Positions 1 to 9,363 are shown, counted from the stretch's first letter. The stretch is DNA of 64,000 nucleotides from Sinomonas atrocyanea (GCF_001577305.1 NZ_CP014518.1:2356001-2420000); one strand, 5' to 3'. Notes: generated by a model not told the origin, from the sequence alone. Numbers and translations: made by a program.

Positions 1-403
1 GCCGCACCGTGATGTCGAGGCCGCCGAACGACTCCTGCGGCCTGCCTGCAAGATCAGGAGTGGGGTCCGCGATCTCGTCGGCGAGCAGGATCATCCCGGC
101 GCACGAGCCGTACACGGGGAAGCCTGCGCGGATCTTGGCCCGCAGCGGCTCGGCGATGCCGAAGGCACGGGCCAGCTTGTCAATGGTGGTGGACTCCCCG
201 CCGGGGACCACGAGGCCGTCGACCTCGTCGAGTTCCTCGGGACGGCGCACCTTGACCGCCCGCGCGCCGGCCTGCTCGAGGGCTGCGAGGTGCTCGCGCA
301 CATCGCCCTGCAGGGCGAGCACACCGACCACGGGCGCGCCCTGGTCCTGGGCTGGGCGGGGATCCGGTGCTGACTGCGGCGGGGTCGGGGCGTTCGATGT
401 CAC
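1..403 (-). CDS. pdxT: PLP synthase glutaminase subunit PdxT (3' end outside window)
   Basis: Glutaminase half of the PdxS/PdxT pyridoxal 5'-phosphate synthase; it hydrolyses glutamine and passes ammonia to PdxS in the cytoplasm. The visible 134 codons show the class I glutaminase pattern of the family: VVGVLALQGDV near residue 25, the PGGEST oxyanion motif at about 67-72, and the nucleophile Cys at about 101 in YGSCAGM. The His/Glu of the triad lie beyond the window edge. A GTG at 403 is the most upstream start (a TAG lies in frame just before it); it gives a 24-residue N-terminal extension, so a GTG nearer residue 25 is also possible. Its usual partner pdxS is on the same strand but 22.5 kb away at 22978-23886. 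Identity is secure; the start is not. Confidence 0.9.
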   Translation of the reverse strand, partial: MTSNAPTPPQSAPDPRPAQDQGAPVVGVLALQGDVREHLAALEQAGARAVKVRRPEELDEVDGLVVPGGESTTIDKLARAFGIAEPLRAKIRAGFPVYGSCAGMILLADEIADPTPDLAGRPQESFGGLDITVR

Positions 404-499
404 CGTGACAGTCTAGTCGGGACCCTCCGCGGCGGTTCCCCGGGGCCCCGCCGGTAGCATGGAGCGCAGACCCGCAGGACAACAGATGAGGACAGCACT

Positions 500-3163
500 A
501 TGTGCGGAATCGCCGGCTATTTCGGCGCTGGGCTCGATGAATCGCTGCTGGCGGCGATGAACACCTGCATCGTGCACCGGGGGCCCGACGGCGAGGGCTA
601 CTTCACCGACGGCAGCGTGGGGCTCGCGCACCGGCGGCTCGCGATCGTCGACGTCGCCCACGGCCAGGAGCCGATGATCAGTGCCGACGGCCAGACGGTC
701 CTCGTCTACAACGGGGAGGTCTACAACTACCGGGAACTGCGGGCCGAGCTCGAAGCGGCCGGCCGCAGCTTCCGCACCGCCTCCGACACCGAAGTGGTGC
801 TGCAGGCGTACGAGGAGTGGGGCGCCGAGGCGTTCGACCGGTTCAACGGCATGTTCGGCCTGGCCATCTTCGACCGGCACCGGGGCCAGCTGGTCCTGGC
901 CCGTGACCACTTCGGCATCAAGCCGCTCTACTGGGCCAATGCCGGCACCGAGCAGGATCCCCGGCTGCTGTTCGCCTCGGAGATCAAGCCGATCCTCGCC
1001 ACAGGGCTCGTCGAGGCCCGGCCCAACGAGCGGATCCTGTACCGGTACCTCCAGTACCGCATCCACGACGACACCGAGGAGACCTTCTTCGACGGCGTCC
1101 GCAAGCTGCTCCCGGGCGAGATGATGACGGTGGACCTCGCCACGAGCCGCTTCCGCATCTCCTCCTTCACGCGCCTGCGGGAAGAGCTCGCCGAGCTGGC
1201 CGAGGTCAACACGCCCTACACGCCCGAGGTCATCGACGAGTACCGGCGCCGCTTCACCGAGGCCATCCGGATCCGCCTGAACTCCGAGGTCCCCGTGGGC
1301 AGCGCGCTCTCGGGCGGGCTGGACTCGTCCGCCGTCGTCGTCACCATCAACCGGCTCATGCAGGAGAAGGCGGAGGGCCTCGAGGCCGTCGGCGCGAAGC
1401 AGAACACATTCAGCGCGGTCTTCCCCAACGCGATCAACGACGAGGAGGCGTACGCCGACGCCGCCATCGCCGCGTGCAGCGGCACCATCGAGGCGCACAA
1501 GATCAAGCCCACCCCGGAGGGCTTCGACGCGGACCTGGCCGACTTCGTGCGGACCATGGAGGAGCCCATCATCTCCTCGGGCCCCTACGCGCAGTACTGC
1601 GTCATGAAGGAGGCCTCCAAGCACGTCACGGTGCTCCTGGACGGCCAGGGCGCCGACGAGATGATGGCGGGCTACATCCCCTACTACTTCGCCTACCTCC
1701 GCCAGCTCAAGGCTGCCGGCGACTACGCGACGCTGGCCAAGGAGTCGGGCTCGAGCCTGGACATCTTCTACCGGCTCGGCCGCTTCCGGCTCAAGGGCAT
1801 GGCGAGCGGCAAGAAGACCGTCTCGATGGGCACCCTGCTGAAGAAGTCGTGGACCGGCAAGTTCTCGGGCGAGTCCTTCGGCAACATCCCGGCGAACCTC
1901 AAGGCCCGGCTCATCGACGACCTGTTCGCCAAGTCCCTGCCCTCGCTGCTGCGCTACGAGGACAAGAACACGATGCGCTTCTCCCTCGAGGGCCGCGTGC
2001 CGTTCCTCGACAAGGAAGTGGTCAAGTACCTGTTCAGCCTCTCCGACGAGGCGATCATCAAGGAGGGCTGGAACAAGCGCGTGCTCCGCGACGCCACGCG
2101 CGGCCTCCTGCCCGAGATGATCAGCAACCGGCGCAACAAGATCGGCTTCACCACGCCCGAGGCCGAGTGGTTCACGCTCATGAAGGAGCGCATCTACAAG
2201 GTCTTCATGTCCAACTCGTTCTACTCGCGCCCGTACTGGGACCGCGAGCAGGTCCTCACCGCCTTCGAGGAGTACCTCAACGGCAAGAACGACGCCGACA
2301 CGATGATCTTCTGGCGCCTGCTGAACGTCGAGCTGTGGCTGCGCGAGTTCATCGACAAGGACGAGGCGCCCGCCGACGTCAAGGCGGACAAGAGCGACTA
2401 CGAGGCCAACCCCGGCAAGGAGCTCGACATCGCCTCGGGCTCGGGGGTGTACCGCCGCTACCCCCTGCAGACGGACGTCTTCGCGAAGGACACCGAGCTC
2501 GCTCCGGCCGTCACGTCCTACGTGGAGCGGTTCTTCGACGGGCTGCCCGGCGCCCCCGAGGAGGCGCGCGCCGCCGTCGACGGCAAGGCGTGGTACCTGC
2601 TGGTGAGCGAGAAGATCGTCGCGATCACGCAGGGCCGGTCCTTCCCGGTCTGGGAGATCGAGGTCTCCCCCGCCGCCCGGGTCCTGTCGAAGTTCGTCAC
2701 CCGCACCCCCGCGGGGATCGGGCTCGGGAGCCCCTGGTCGATGCAGATCGCGATCAACGAGGTGGGCCTGCCGCTCATCGCCAAGGCCGCCGCGGCCTCC
2801 GTGGTGGGCAAGCTGCAGGGCAAGAGCGGCGTCTTCTACGACGTGGTCGGGAACAACATCAACGCGATCGACGGCGCCACGCCGTACAGCCTCGGCGCCG
2901 CGAGCAACTCGGTCAAGCTCGCCCCGAAGGACCCCGAGGGCGTGGCCCGCGCCCTCAGCGCGGCCGTCCGCGCGGCGCTGCCGGCCCGCGCCGCGGAGCT
3001 GTTCGGCGGCACCGCCATCATGGACGCCAACGACCTCGGCGTCGTCGTCATGGGCCACGACACGGACCTGCCGACCGAGACGATCGCCGGCATGTTCAAG
3101 GACAACCCCCAGGGCCAGGGGGCCCAGGCCACCCCGATGTCGCTCGTGTTCACGCAGGGCTGA
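500..3163 (+). CDS. asnB: Asparagine synthetase (glutamine-hydrolysing) with C-terminal F420-ligase-like domain
   Basis: An 887-residue protein, about 250 longer than ordinary AsnB. The N-terminal class II glutaminase starts with the catalytic Cys2 (MCGIAGYFG). The synthetase domain has the ATP-binding SGGLDSS motif near residue 270, and the AsnB-like part ends near residue 640. It should make asparagine from aspartate, glutamine and ATP. The extra segment (about 650-887) carries VSEKIVAITQGR, GIGLGSPWSMQ, VFYDVVGNN and DANDLGV. I recognise these from proteins annotated as F420-0:gamma-glutamyl ligase-like in organisms not known for F420; whether this part is active here is unknown. The gene is divergent from pdxT across 96 bp and is followed by a strong hairpin. 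The start follows a GAGGA-like stretch and is fixed by Cys2. Confidence 0.9.
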   Translation: MCGIAGYFGAGLDESLLAAMNTCIVHRGPDGEGYFTDGSVGLAHRRLAIVDVAHGQEPMISADGQTVLVYNGEVYNYRELRAELEAAGRSFRTASDTEVVLQAYEEWGAEAFDRFNGMFGLAIFDRHRGQLVLARDHFGIKPLYWANAGTEQDPRLLFASEIKPILATGLVEARPNERILYRYLQYRIHDDTEETFFDGVRKLLPGEMMTVDLATSRFRISSFTRLREELAELAEVNTPYTPEVIDEYRRRFTEAIRIRLNSEVPVGSALSGGLDSSAVVVTINRLMQEKAEGLEAVGAKQNTFSAVFPNAINDEEAYADAAIAACSGTIEAHKIKPTPEGFDADLADFVRTMEEPIISSGPYAQYCVMKEASKHVTVLLDGQGADEMMAGYIPYYFAYLRQLKAAGDYATLAKESGSSLDIFYRLGRFRLKGMASGKKTVSMGTLLKKSWTGKFSGESFGNIPANLKARLIDDLFAKSLPSLLRYEDKNTMRFSLEGRVPFLDKEVVKYLFSLSDEAIIKEGWNKRVLRDATRGLLPEMISNRRNKIGFTTPEAEWFTLMKERIYKVFMSNSFYSRPYWDREQVLTAFEEYLNGKNDADTMIFWRLLNVELWLREFIDKDEAPADVKADKSDYEANPGKELDIASGSGVYRRYPLQTDVFAKDTELAPAVTSYVERFFDGLPGAPEEARAAVDGKAWYLLVSEKIVAITQGRSFPVWEIEVSPAARVLSKFVTRTPAGIGLGSPWSMQIAINEVGLPLIAKAAAASVVGKLQGKSGVFYDVVGNNINAIDGATPYSLGAASNSVKLAPKDPEGVARALSAAVRAALPARAAELFGGTAIMDANDLGVVVMGHDTDLPTETIAGMFKDNPQGQGAQATPMSLVFTQG

Positions 3164-3190
3164 CACGCCCGCCCGGCGGATACCGGGTAC

Positions 3191-3223
3191 GACGGCGGCC
3201 GCGCACCTCGCGCGGCCGCCGTC
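3191..3223 (+). terminator. GC-rich hairpin downstream of asnB
   Basis: A perfect 14-bp inverted repeat (GACGGCGGCCGCGC and its complement) around a 5-base loop lies 28 bp after the asnB stop and before the peptidase gene. There is no clear T-tract, as is common for actinobacterial terminators. Confidence 0.6.
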
Positions 3224-3298
3224 GCCCGTTCTGGGGGCCGGCGGCGCACCGGCGCGGCCCCCTTGTCCGCGTGCCGCGGCACATGAAAGCCTCACTTC

Positions 3299-5311
3299 AT
3301 GACGAACCCGCTCCTCGCCCCCAGCCCGCTGCCCTACGGGCTCCCGCCCTTCGCCGACCTCAACGATGCCGACTACGCGGAGGCCGTCCGGGCCGGCCTG
3401 GCCGAGCACCTCGCCGAGATCGACGCGATCGCCGGCAGCAGCGCCGCGCCGGACTTCGAGAACACCGCGGTGGCGATGGAGCGCTCGGGCGCCCTGCTGA
3501 ACCGTGCCGTCTCGGCGTTCATGACGCTCGTGTCCTCGCACGGCACCGACGGCATCCGGGCCCTCGAGAGCGAGCTCATGCCCGAGCTCTCGGCCCACGA
3601 GGACGCCGTCTACCTCAACCGCACGCTCTACGAGCGCTTCGCCGCCATCCCCGTGGAGGGCCTCGACCCGGAGTCCGAGCGCCTGGTCTCCGAATGGCTC
3701 GCCGCCTTCCGGCGCGCCGGGATCGCCCTCGACGAGGCCGGCCAGGAGCGCCTGCGCGAGGTCAACGCCGAGCTCACCCGCCTCGGGACGGAGTACGGCC
3801 AGCGGGTCGCGAAGGGCATCAACGAGGCCGCGGTCCTCGTCACCGACCCCGCCGAGCTCGCGGGCATGCCGGAGGACGACAGGGCCTCCGCCGCCGAGGC
3901 GGCCCGCGCCGCCGGGCACGAGTCCGGCTGGCTGCTCACGTTCATCCAGCCCACGGCCCAGCCCCACCTTGCCGTGCTCGAGGACCGCGGCCTGCGCCGC
4001 CGCATCTTCGAGGCTTCGGTCTCCCGCGGCAGCTCCGGCGGGGGGACCGACGTCCTCGACCTCGTCACCGCGATGGCCCGGCTGCGCGCCGAGAAGGCCG
4101 AGCTGCTCGGCTTCGCCGACTTCGCCGAGCTGGCCGTCGACGACCAGACCGCGCCGTCGATCTCGGCTGTGGAGGACATGCTGGGACGGCTGGCTCCGGC
4201 GGCCGTGCGCAATGCCGCGGGCGAGGCGGAGGCACTCGCCGAGGCCGCGGGCCACGAGCTCGAGCCGTGGGACTGGGCCTTCTACTCCGCCAAGGTCCGC
4301 CGGGAGCGGTACTCCGTGGACGAGCAGGCCCTGCGGCCCTACTTCGAGCTGGACAGGGTGCTCGAGGACGGCGTCTTCTACGCCGCCGGGAGGCTCTTCG
4401 GCCTCACGTTCCGGGAGCGGCCCGACCTCTCGGGCTACCACGAGGACGTGCGCGTCTGGGAGGTGCTCGACGCCGACGGCTCGGGCCTCGGGCTCTTCCT
4501 CGGCGACTACTTCGCCCGGCCCACGAAGCGGGGCGGGGCGTGGATGAACTCGCTCGTGGAGCAGTCGCGGCTGCTGGGCCACGCCCCCGTGGTCATCAAC
4601 AACCTCAACGTCCCCAAGCCCCCGGCCGGCGAGCCCGCGCTCCTGACGCTGGACGAGCTCCGGACGGTCTTCCATGAGTTCGGCCACGCCCTCCACGGCA
4701 TGCTCTCCGACGTGCAGTACCCGCGCTTCTCCGGGACCAACGTGCCCCGGGACTTCGTCGAGTACCCGTCCCAGGTGAACGAGATGTGGATCTTCGATCC
4801 CGACGTCGTGGCGAACTACGCGCGCCACCACGCCACGGGCGAGCCGCTCCCCGCGGAGACCCTCGCCCGGCTCGACGCCGCCCGGCTGTGGGGCGAGGGC
4901 TTCGCCACGACCGAGTACCTCGGCGGCTCCCTGCTCGACCTGGCCTGGCACCGGCTCCGCCGGGGCGAGGAGGCCCAGGACGCCCTCGCATTCGAGGCGA
5001 AGGCGCTCGCCGATGCCGGGGTGTCCGTGCCCCTCGTGCCGCCGCGCTACCGCACCGGCTACTTCCAGCACATCTTCGCCGGCGGCTGGTACGCCGCCGG
5101 CTACTGGTCCTACATCTGGAGCGAGGTCCTCGACGCGGACACCGTCGAGTGGTTCAAGGAGAACGGCGGGCTCACCCGCGCCAACGGAGAGACCTTCCGC
5201 CGCGAGCTCCTCTCCCGCGGGAACTCCCGGGACCCGCTGGCCTCATTCCGGGCGTTCCGTGGCCGGGACGCGGACGTTGCGCCGCTCCTGGCGCGCCGCG
5301 GCCTCGACTGA
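3299..5311 (+). CDS. M3 family zinc metallopeptidase (oligopeptidase / dipeptidyl carboxypeptidase type)
   Basis: A 670-residue cytoplasmic peptidase of the thimet-oligopeptidase/Dcp family, which trims short peptides. The family zinc site HEFGHALHG is at about residues 458-466 and the third ligand Glu follows about 25 residues later in VEYPSQVNE. The overall length, the absence of a signal peptide and the HIFAGGWYAAGYWSY stretch near the C-terminus are typical. It stands alone between the asnB hairpin and the phosphoribosyltransferase fusion gene. The sequence does not separate oligopeptidase A from dipeptidyl carboxypeptidase. Confidence 0.92.
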   Translation: MTNPLLAPSPLPYGLPPFADLNDADYAEAVRAGLAEHLAEIDAIAGSSAAPDFENTAVAMERSGALLNRAVSAFMTLVSSHGTDGIRALESELMPELSAHEDAVYLNRTLYERFAAIPVEGLDPESERLVSEWLAAFRRAGIALDEAGQERLREVNAELTRLGTEYGQRVAKGINEAAVLVTDPAELAGMPEDDRASAAEAARAAGHESGWLLTFIQPTAQPHLAVLEDRGLRRRIFEASVSRGSSGGGTDVLDLVTAMARLRAEKAELLGFADFAELAVDDQTAPSISAVEDMLGRLAPAAVRNAAGEAEALAEAAGHELEPWDWAFYSAKVRRERYSVDEQALRPYFELDRVLEDGVFYAAGRLFGLTFRERPDLSGYHEDVRVWEVLDADGSGLGLFLGDYFARPTKRGGAWMNSLVEQSRLLGHAPVVINNLNVPKPPAGEPALLTLDELRTVFHEFGHALHGMLSDVQYPRFSGTNVPRDFVEYPSQVNEMWIFDPDVVANYARHHATGEPLPAETLARLDAARLWGEGFATTEYLGGSLLDLAWHRLRRGEEAQDALAFEAKALADAGVSVPLVPPRYRTGYFQHIFAGGWYAAGYWSYIWSEVLDADTVEWFKENGGLTRANGETFRRELLSRGNSRDPLASFRAFRGRDADVAPLLARRGLD

Positions 5312-5439
5312 GCCGGGCAGGCCTTCTTCCGCGGGCGCGGTCCTCGGGGCACCGTGCCCGCGCGCTGCGCTCTATGGACGTTGTGCCCTGCCGCCGCACG
5401 CGCGGCGGGAGGACAGTGGAGGAACGCGAGGAGGTCGCC

Positions 5440-6774
5440 ATGCACGTCTTCAAGGACAGGTCCCAGGCCGGCCGGGAGCTCGCCAGGGCCCTCACCCGGT
5501 ACCGCCACCAGGACGCGGTGGTCCTCGGACTCCCCCGCGGCGGGGTCCCGGTCGCCTTCGAGGTGGCGGTGGCCCTCGATGTGCCGCTCGACGTGATCAT
5601 CGTGCGCAAGCTCGGCGTGCCCTTCCAGCCCGAGCTAGCGATGGGCGCCATCGGCGAGGGGGGCGTGCGCGTGCTGGACGAGCACGTCATCGCCGTGTCG
5701 GGTGCCACCGAACGCGAGCTCGCCCTGGTCGAGGCCCGCGAGCGCGAGGTGCTGCGGGAGCGCACCACGCGCATCCGCGCGGTGCGGCCGCAGGAGGACC
5801 TGCGGGGGAAGACGGCGATCGTGGTGGACGACGGGATCGCCACGGGCTCGACGGCGCGCGCCGCGTGCCGGGTGGCACACGCCCTCGGCGCAGCCCGGGT
5901 GGTCCTCGCCGTTCCGGTGGGCCCGGCGGACACCGTGGGCGAGATCGCGGAGGCGGACGAGGTGATCTGCCTGACCACCCCTTCCCCCTTCCGGGCGGTC
6001 GGACGGTTCTACCGCGACTTCTCGGCGACGACGGACGACGACGTGCTGCAGCTCCTCGACGCCGCGGGCCGCCGTGCGGTGCATCCCGGGCCGGTGGACT
6101 CCCCCGCCTCGATCGACGAGGACGTCGCCATCCCGGTGGACGACACGACCGTCCGGGGCTCGCTGCACCTGCCCGCCACCGGAGCCATCGTCGTCTTCGC
6201 GCACGGCAGCGGCAGCAGCCGGCACAGCCCGCGGAACCGCGCCGTGGCCAGGGTGCTGCGGGATGCGGGCTTCGGAACGCTCCTCATGGACCTCCTCTCC
6301 CCGGAGGAGGAGCTGCTGCGGCACGCCGTGTTCGACGTCGAGCTCCTCGCCGCCCGCCTGACGGCCGTGACCGACTGGCTGCGCGCGGTGAGCGCGGGGC
6401 CCCCGCGCCCCGTCGGCTACTTCGGAGCGAGCACGGGCGCCGCGGCCGCGCTCTGGGCCGCCGCCGAGCCCGGGGCGGACATCGGTGCGGTGGTCTCGCG
6501 CGGCGGACGCCCGGACCTCGCAGGTCCCCGGCTCTCGGCGGTGCGCGCGCCGACCCTGCTGATCGTCGGCGGCGCGGACCGCCAGGTCCTCGAGCTCAAC
6601 CGGGAGGCCGCGGCGCAGCTCACCTGCCGCCACCGCCTCGAGATCGTTCCCGGGGCTACGCACCTGTTCGAGGAGACGGGGGCGCTCGACGCCGTCGCGC
6701 GGCTCGCGCGGGACTGGTTCGCCGAGCACCTCGTGGGCGAATCCGAGCCGCGGGCGAGGGCGGGCACTCCCTGA
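5440..6774 (+). CDS. Phosphoribosyltransferase / alpha-beta hydrolase fusion protein
   Basis: A 444-residue two-domain protein. Residues 1-215 are a type I phosphoribosyltransferase fold with the PRPP loop IVVDDGIATGST at about 126. Residues 225-440 are a dienelactone-hydrolase-like alpha/beta hydrolase with the nucleophile elbow GASTG near 328, Asp in GGADRQ and His in GATHLFEE, so the catalytic triad looks complete. Such fusions are recurrent in actinobacteria, without a settled substrate as far as I know. The ATG at 5440 is preceded by GAGGAGG with good spacing; the in-frame sequence upstream overlaps the peptidase gene and is not coding. The next gene is convergent. Confidence 0.85.
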   Translation: MHVFKDRSQAGRELARALTRYRHQDAVVLGLPRGGVPVAFEVAVALDVPLDVIIVRKLGVPFQPELAMGAIGEGGVRVLDEHVIAVSGATERELALVEAREREVLRERTTRIRAVRPQEDLRGKTAIVVDDGIATGSTARAACRVAHALGAARVVLAVPVGPADTVGEIAEADEVICLTTPSPFRAVGRFYRDFSATTDDDVLQLLDAAGRRAVHPGPVDSPASIDEDVAIPVDDTTVRGSLHLPATGAIVVFAHGSGSSRHSPRNRAVARVLRDAGFGTLLMDLLSPEEELLRHAVFDVELLAARLTAVTDWLRAVSAGPPRPVGYFGASTGAAAALWAAAEPGADIGAVVSRGGRPDLAGPRLSAVRAPTLLIVGGADRQVLELNREAAAQLTCRHRLEIVPGATHLFEETGALDAVARLARDWFAEHLVGESEPRARAGTP

Positions 6775-6825
6775 GCCGGGCACGCCCGGAGCCGCAGCCG
6801 CTCCCCCGGCGTCCCGTCAGGGCCG

Positions 6826-7080
6826 TCAGGGCCTGGGCTGCTGGTGCGCGGCCAGGTAGGCGACGAGGCCGCCGACGGTGGCCACCGCCGGATAGTCGTG
6901 TTCGGGGATGTCGATCGCGGTCGCCGCTGCCAGCTGCTCGATGAGCCGCAGGAAGTCGAGGGAATCGAGGTCGAGGTCCTGTCGGAGCCGGTCCGAGTCG
7001 TCCAGCGTCTGCGGGTCGATCTCGGGGGCGATCTGGCGCAGCGCCGCGGCGACGGCCTCGCGGGGGTCCACGGGTGTCAT
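6826..7080 (-). CDS. Acyl carrier protein
   Basis: An 84-residue acidic protein with the phosphopantetheine site LDLDSLDF, Ser40 being the attachment residue. It is the last gene of the ligase-E1-E2 operon and its ATG overlaps the E2 stop by 4 bases (ATGA), so the two are probably translationally coupled. A carrier protein in a 2-oxoacid dehydrogenase operon is unusual; it could take the acyl group from E2 or be loaded by the AMP ligase. That role is inference; the ACP identity itself is clear. The gene is too isolated from fatty-acid synthesis genes to be assumed to be the housekeeping ACP. Confidence 0.88.
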   Translation of the reverse strand: MTPVDPREAVAAALRQIAPEIDPQTLDDSDRLRQDLDLDSLDFLRLIEQLAAATAIDIPEHDYPAVATVGGLVAYLAAHQQPRP

Positions 7081-8390
7081 AGGTCCTCCGGGGTGAGCAG
7101 GAGCTCCTGGAGCCGGGTGAGGTAGCGGCTGCCGCCGAGGCCGTCGCTCACCCGGTGGTCGGCGGAGAGGGTTGCCGTGGCGGCCATCCGGACGCCGAGC
7201 ATGCCGTTCTCCGCCCAGGGCCGCTCGGCCACCCTCCCGAGCCCCACCATGGCCACCTGCGGGGGCACGATCACGCCGAACACGGCGTCGACCCCGAGGT
7301 CGCCGAGGCTCGTGGCCGTGATCGTGGCGCTGGCCATCTCCGTCCGTGCGAGGCGTCCCGCCCGCGCGCGGGCCACGAGGTCGCGCAGCTTCTGCATGAG
7401 CTCGTCCACGCTGAGGGTGTCGGCGTCGAGCAGCGCTGGGGCCACCAGGCCGCCCCCGCGCAGGGCGACGGCGACGCCGAGGTGCACGCGGTCGCTCGGG
7501 TCGAAGCCGTGGTCGGTCCAGTAGCCGTTCATGCCCGGGACCTCCTTGGCCGCGACGGCCGCGGCCTTGAGCAGGAAGGCCGCGGGGACGAGGCGGTCGG
7601 AGACGGGCCGGGCCAGGTTGCGCTCCTGCAGGACGGCGCCCATCCGGGCGAGGTCGAGGGTCGTGCTCAGGTAGTAGTGCGGGATCGTGGCCTTGGACTT
7701 GGCCATGAGGGCGCCGAGGGAGGCGCGCAGGCTGGCCGTGCGCCCCTCTGCGGGGGCCACGGCGGCGGGGGCCTCCGCGGCGCGGGCGGGGGTCGGCTCC
7801 TGCGGTGGCGTGGGCGGCGGAGCGGCGTGCTCCGGGAGGCCGGCGGGGGGCGCGCCGGGAGCGGGGAGGCCAGGGGCGGCGGCCGCGGCCCTGCGGACGT
7901 CCGCCTCGGAGATGCTCCCCTGCTGGCCCGTGCCGGCCACGGTGGCGAGGTCGATGCCGAGCTGGGCCGCGAGCCGCCGCGCGAGGGGCGAGGACCGCAC
8001 GCGCCGGCCGGCCGGCGTCGGCCGCGGGACCGCAGGCGGCGCGGCGGCCGCCTCTGCCTCCGCCGGCGGCGCGGCCGGCTCGGGAGGCGGTGCGGCGGGG
8101 ACGGGCCCGCCCTCGTCCGCGGGTCGCCGCTCGTCCCGGGGGCCGGCCTCTTCCCCCGGCTCAGCGAGGCTCAGGATGGGCGTCCCGACCGGGACGGTCT
8201 CGGCGAGGTCCACGAGGTAGCCGCCCACGACGCCGTCCTCGAAGGACTCGACGTCCATGAGGGTCTTGTCCGTGTCGACGACCGCGATGAGGTCTCCTTG
8301 GTGGATCGCGTCGCCCGGATGCACGAGCCATTCGACCACCTTGCCGTGCTCCATGTCCGCCCCGAGCGAGGGCATGCGCAGCTCATGCAC
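7077..8390 (-). CDS. Dihydrolipoyl acyltransferase (E2) of a 2-oxoacid / acetoin dehydrogenase complex
   Basis: A 437-residue E2. The N-terminal lipoyl domain holds the lipoylation Lys42 in DTDKTLMD. An Ala/Pro-rich linker (about 80-125) leads to an E3-binding domain (VRSSPLARRLA... GTGQQGSI, about 130-170), a second Ala/Pro linker, and a C-terminal acyltransferase with the active-site block SADHRVSDG. The GTG at 8390 is chosen because it begins a standard lipoyl domain (HELRMPSLG) and overlaps the E1beta stop by 8 bases; longer readings run into E1beta. It should move the acyl group from E1 to CoA, or possibly to the downstream ACP. No E3 gene is nearby, so the complex would borrow E3 from elsewhere. 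Confidence 0.9.
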   Translation of the reverse strand: MHELRMPSLGADMEHGKVVEWLVHPGDAIHQGDLIAVVDTDKTLMDVESFEDGVVGGYLVDLAETVPVGTPILSLAEPGEEAGPRDERRPADEGGPVPAAPPPEPAAPPAEAEAAAAPPAVPRPTPAGRRVRSSPLARRLAAQLGIDLATVAGTGQQGSISEADVRRAAAAAPGLPAPGAPPAGLPEHAAPPPTPPQEPTPARAAEAPAAVAPAEGRTASLRASLGALMAKSKATIPHYYLSTTLDLARMGAVLQERNLARPVSDRLVPAAFLLKAAAVAAKEVPGMNGYWTDHGFDPSDRVHLGVAVALRGGGLVAPALLDADTLSVDELMQKLRDLVARARAGRLARTEMASATITATSLGDLGVDAVFGVIVPPQVAMVGLGRVAERPWAENGMLGVRMAATATLSADHRVSDGLGGSRYLTRLQELLLTPEDL

Positions 8391-9363
8391 CGGCGCCCAC
8401 CGCCTCGAGCGCCGCGGCGACCACCCGGGCGGCGGAGGGCAGGGCGGCCTCCTCGAGGTGCTTGGGGTAGGGCATGGGCACCTCCGCTCCGCAGACGCGG
8501 GCCACGGGGGCGTCGAGCTCGTAGAAGGCCTTCTCCGCGATCCTGGCGGCGATCTCGGCCGAGAGGCTGCCGCTGCGCCACGCCTCGTCGACGATGACCG
8601 CCCGGTGGGTGCGTGCCACGCTGGCGAGGATCGTCTCCTCGTCGAGCGGGCGCAGCGTGCGCAGGTCGATGACCTCCGCGGCCACGCCCCGCTCGGCGAG
8701 CTGCGCGGCGGCGTCGAGCGTGAGCGGGAGGGTGCCCCCGTATGTGATGAGCGTGACGTCGGTGCCCGGCCGCCGGATCTCGGCGCGGTCGATCCCGACC
8801 GGGCCGGCGTCGTCGGCCAGCTCGCCCTCGGCCGCATACAGCGAGCCGTGCTCGAAGATGAGGACCGGGTCCGGATCCGCCAGGGCCGTCCAGAGCATCC
8901 CGCGGGCGTCCTCGAGGGTCGCGGGGGCGAGCAGACGCAGGCCAGGGATGTGGGCGTACCAGCCCTCCAGGCTGTGGGAGTGCTGTGCGCCGAGCTGCCG
9001 CCCCGCGCCCGTGGTCATGCGGATCACGAGGGGGACGTTGAACTGGCCCCCGGACATGTGCAGCAGGGACGCGGCGCTGTTGACGATCTGGTCCAGGGCC
9101 AGGAGGCTGAAGTTCACGGTCATGATCTCGACGATGGGCCGCATGCCGTTCAGTGCCGCCCCGATGCCGGCGCCGACGAAGCCGGACTCCGACAGGGGGG
9201 TGTCGCGGACGCGCTCGGGCCCGAACTCCTCGAGCAGGCCCAGGCTCACCGCGTAGCAGCCGCCGTAGGCGCCCACGTCCTCGCCCATGAGGAACACCCG
9301 GTCGTCGCGCTGCAGGGCCTCACGGAGGGCCGCGCGCATGGCCTCCCGGTAGGTCGTCTTCAC
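8383..9363 (-). CDS. 2-oxoacid / acetoin dehydrogenase E1 beta subunit
   Basis: A 326-residue transketolase-like E1beta (TPP-dependent). It has the pyrimidine-binding region GEDVGAYGGCYAVS near residue 25, the RDTPLSESGFVGAGIG segment, and the C-terminal domain with IDLRTLRPLD. It pairs with the E1alpha directly upstream; its GTG start overlaps the E1alpha stop (GTGA). The sequence fits both pyruvate and acetoin dehydrogenase families and does not alone decide the substrate. Confidence 0.9.
   Translation of the reverse strand: MKTTYREAMRAALREALQRDDRVFLMGEDVGAYGGCYAVSLGLLEEFGPERVRDTPLSESGFVGAGIGAALNGMRPIVEIMTVNFSLLALDQIVNSAASLLHMSGGQFNVPLVIRMTTGAGRQLGAQHSHSLEGWYAHIPGLRLLAPATLEDARGMLWTALADPDPVLIFEHGSLYAAEGELADDAGPVGIDRAEIRRPGTDVTLITYGGTLPLTLDAAAQLAERGVAAEVIDLRTLRPLDEETILASVARTHRAVIVDEAWRSGSLSAEIAARIAEKAFYELDAPVARVCGAEVPMPYPKHLEEAALPSAARVVAAALEAVGAGA

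Noticed and set aside
1474..4677. A 1067-codon plus-strand frame inside asnB and the peptidase
   Set aside because: Arg/Pro/Gly-rich out-of-frame reading of the two real genes.
413..5071. A 1552-codon open frame on the minus strand across asnB and the M3 peptidase
   Set aside because: Antisense shadow: low-complexity Arg/Gly/Glu/Val sequence without domains, covering two clearly coding plus-strand genes. Long antisense frames are common at this GC content.
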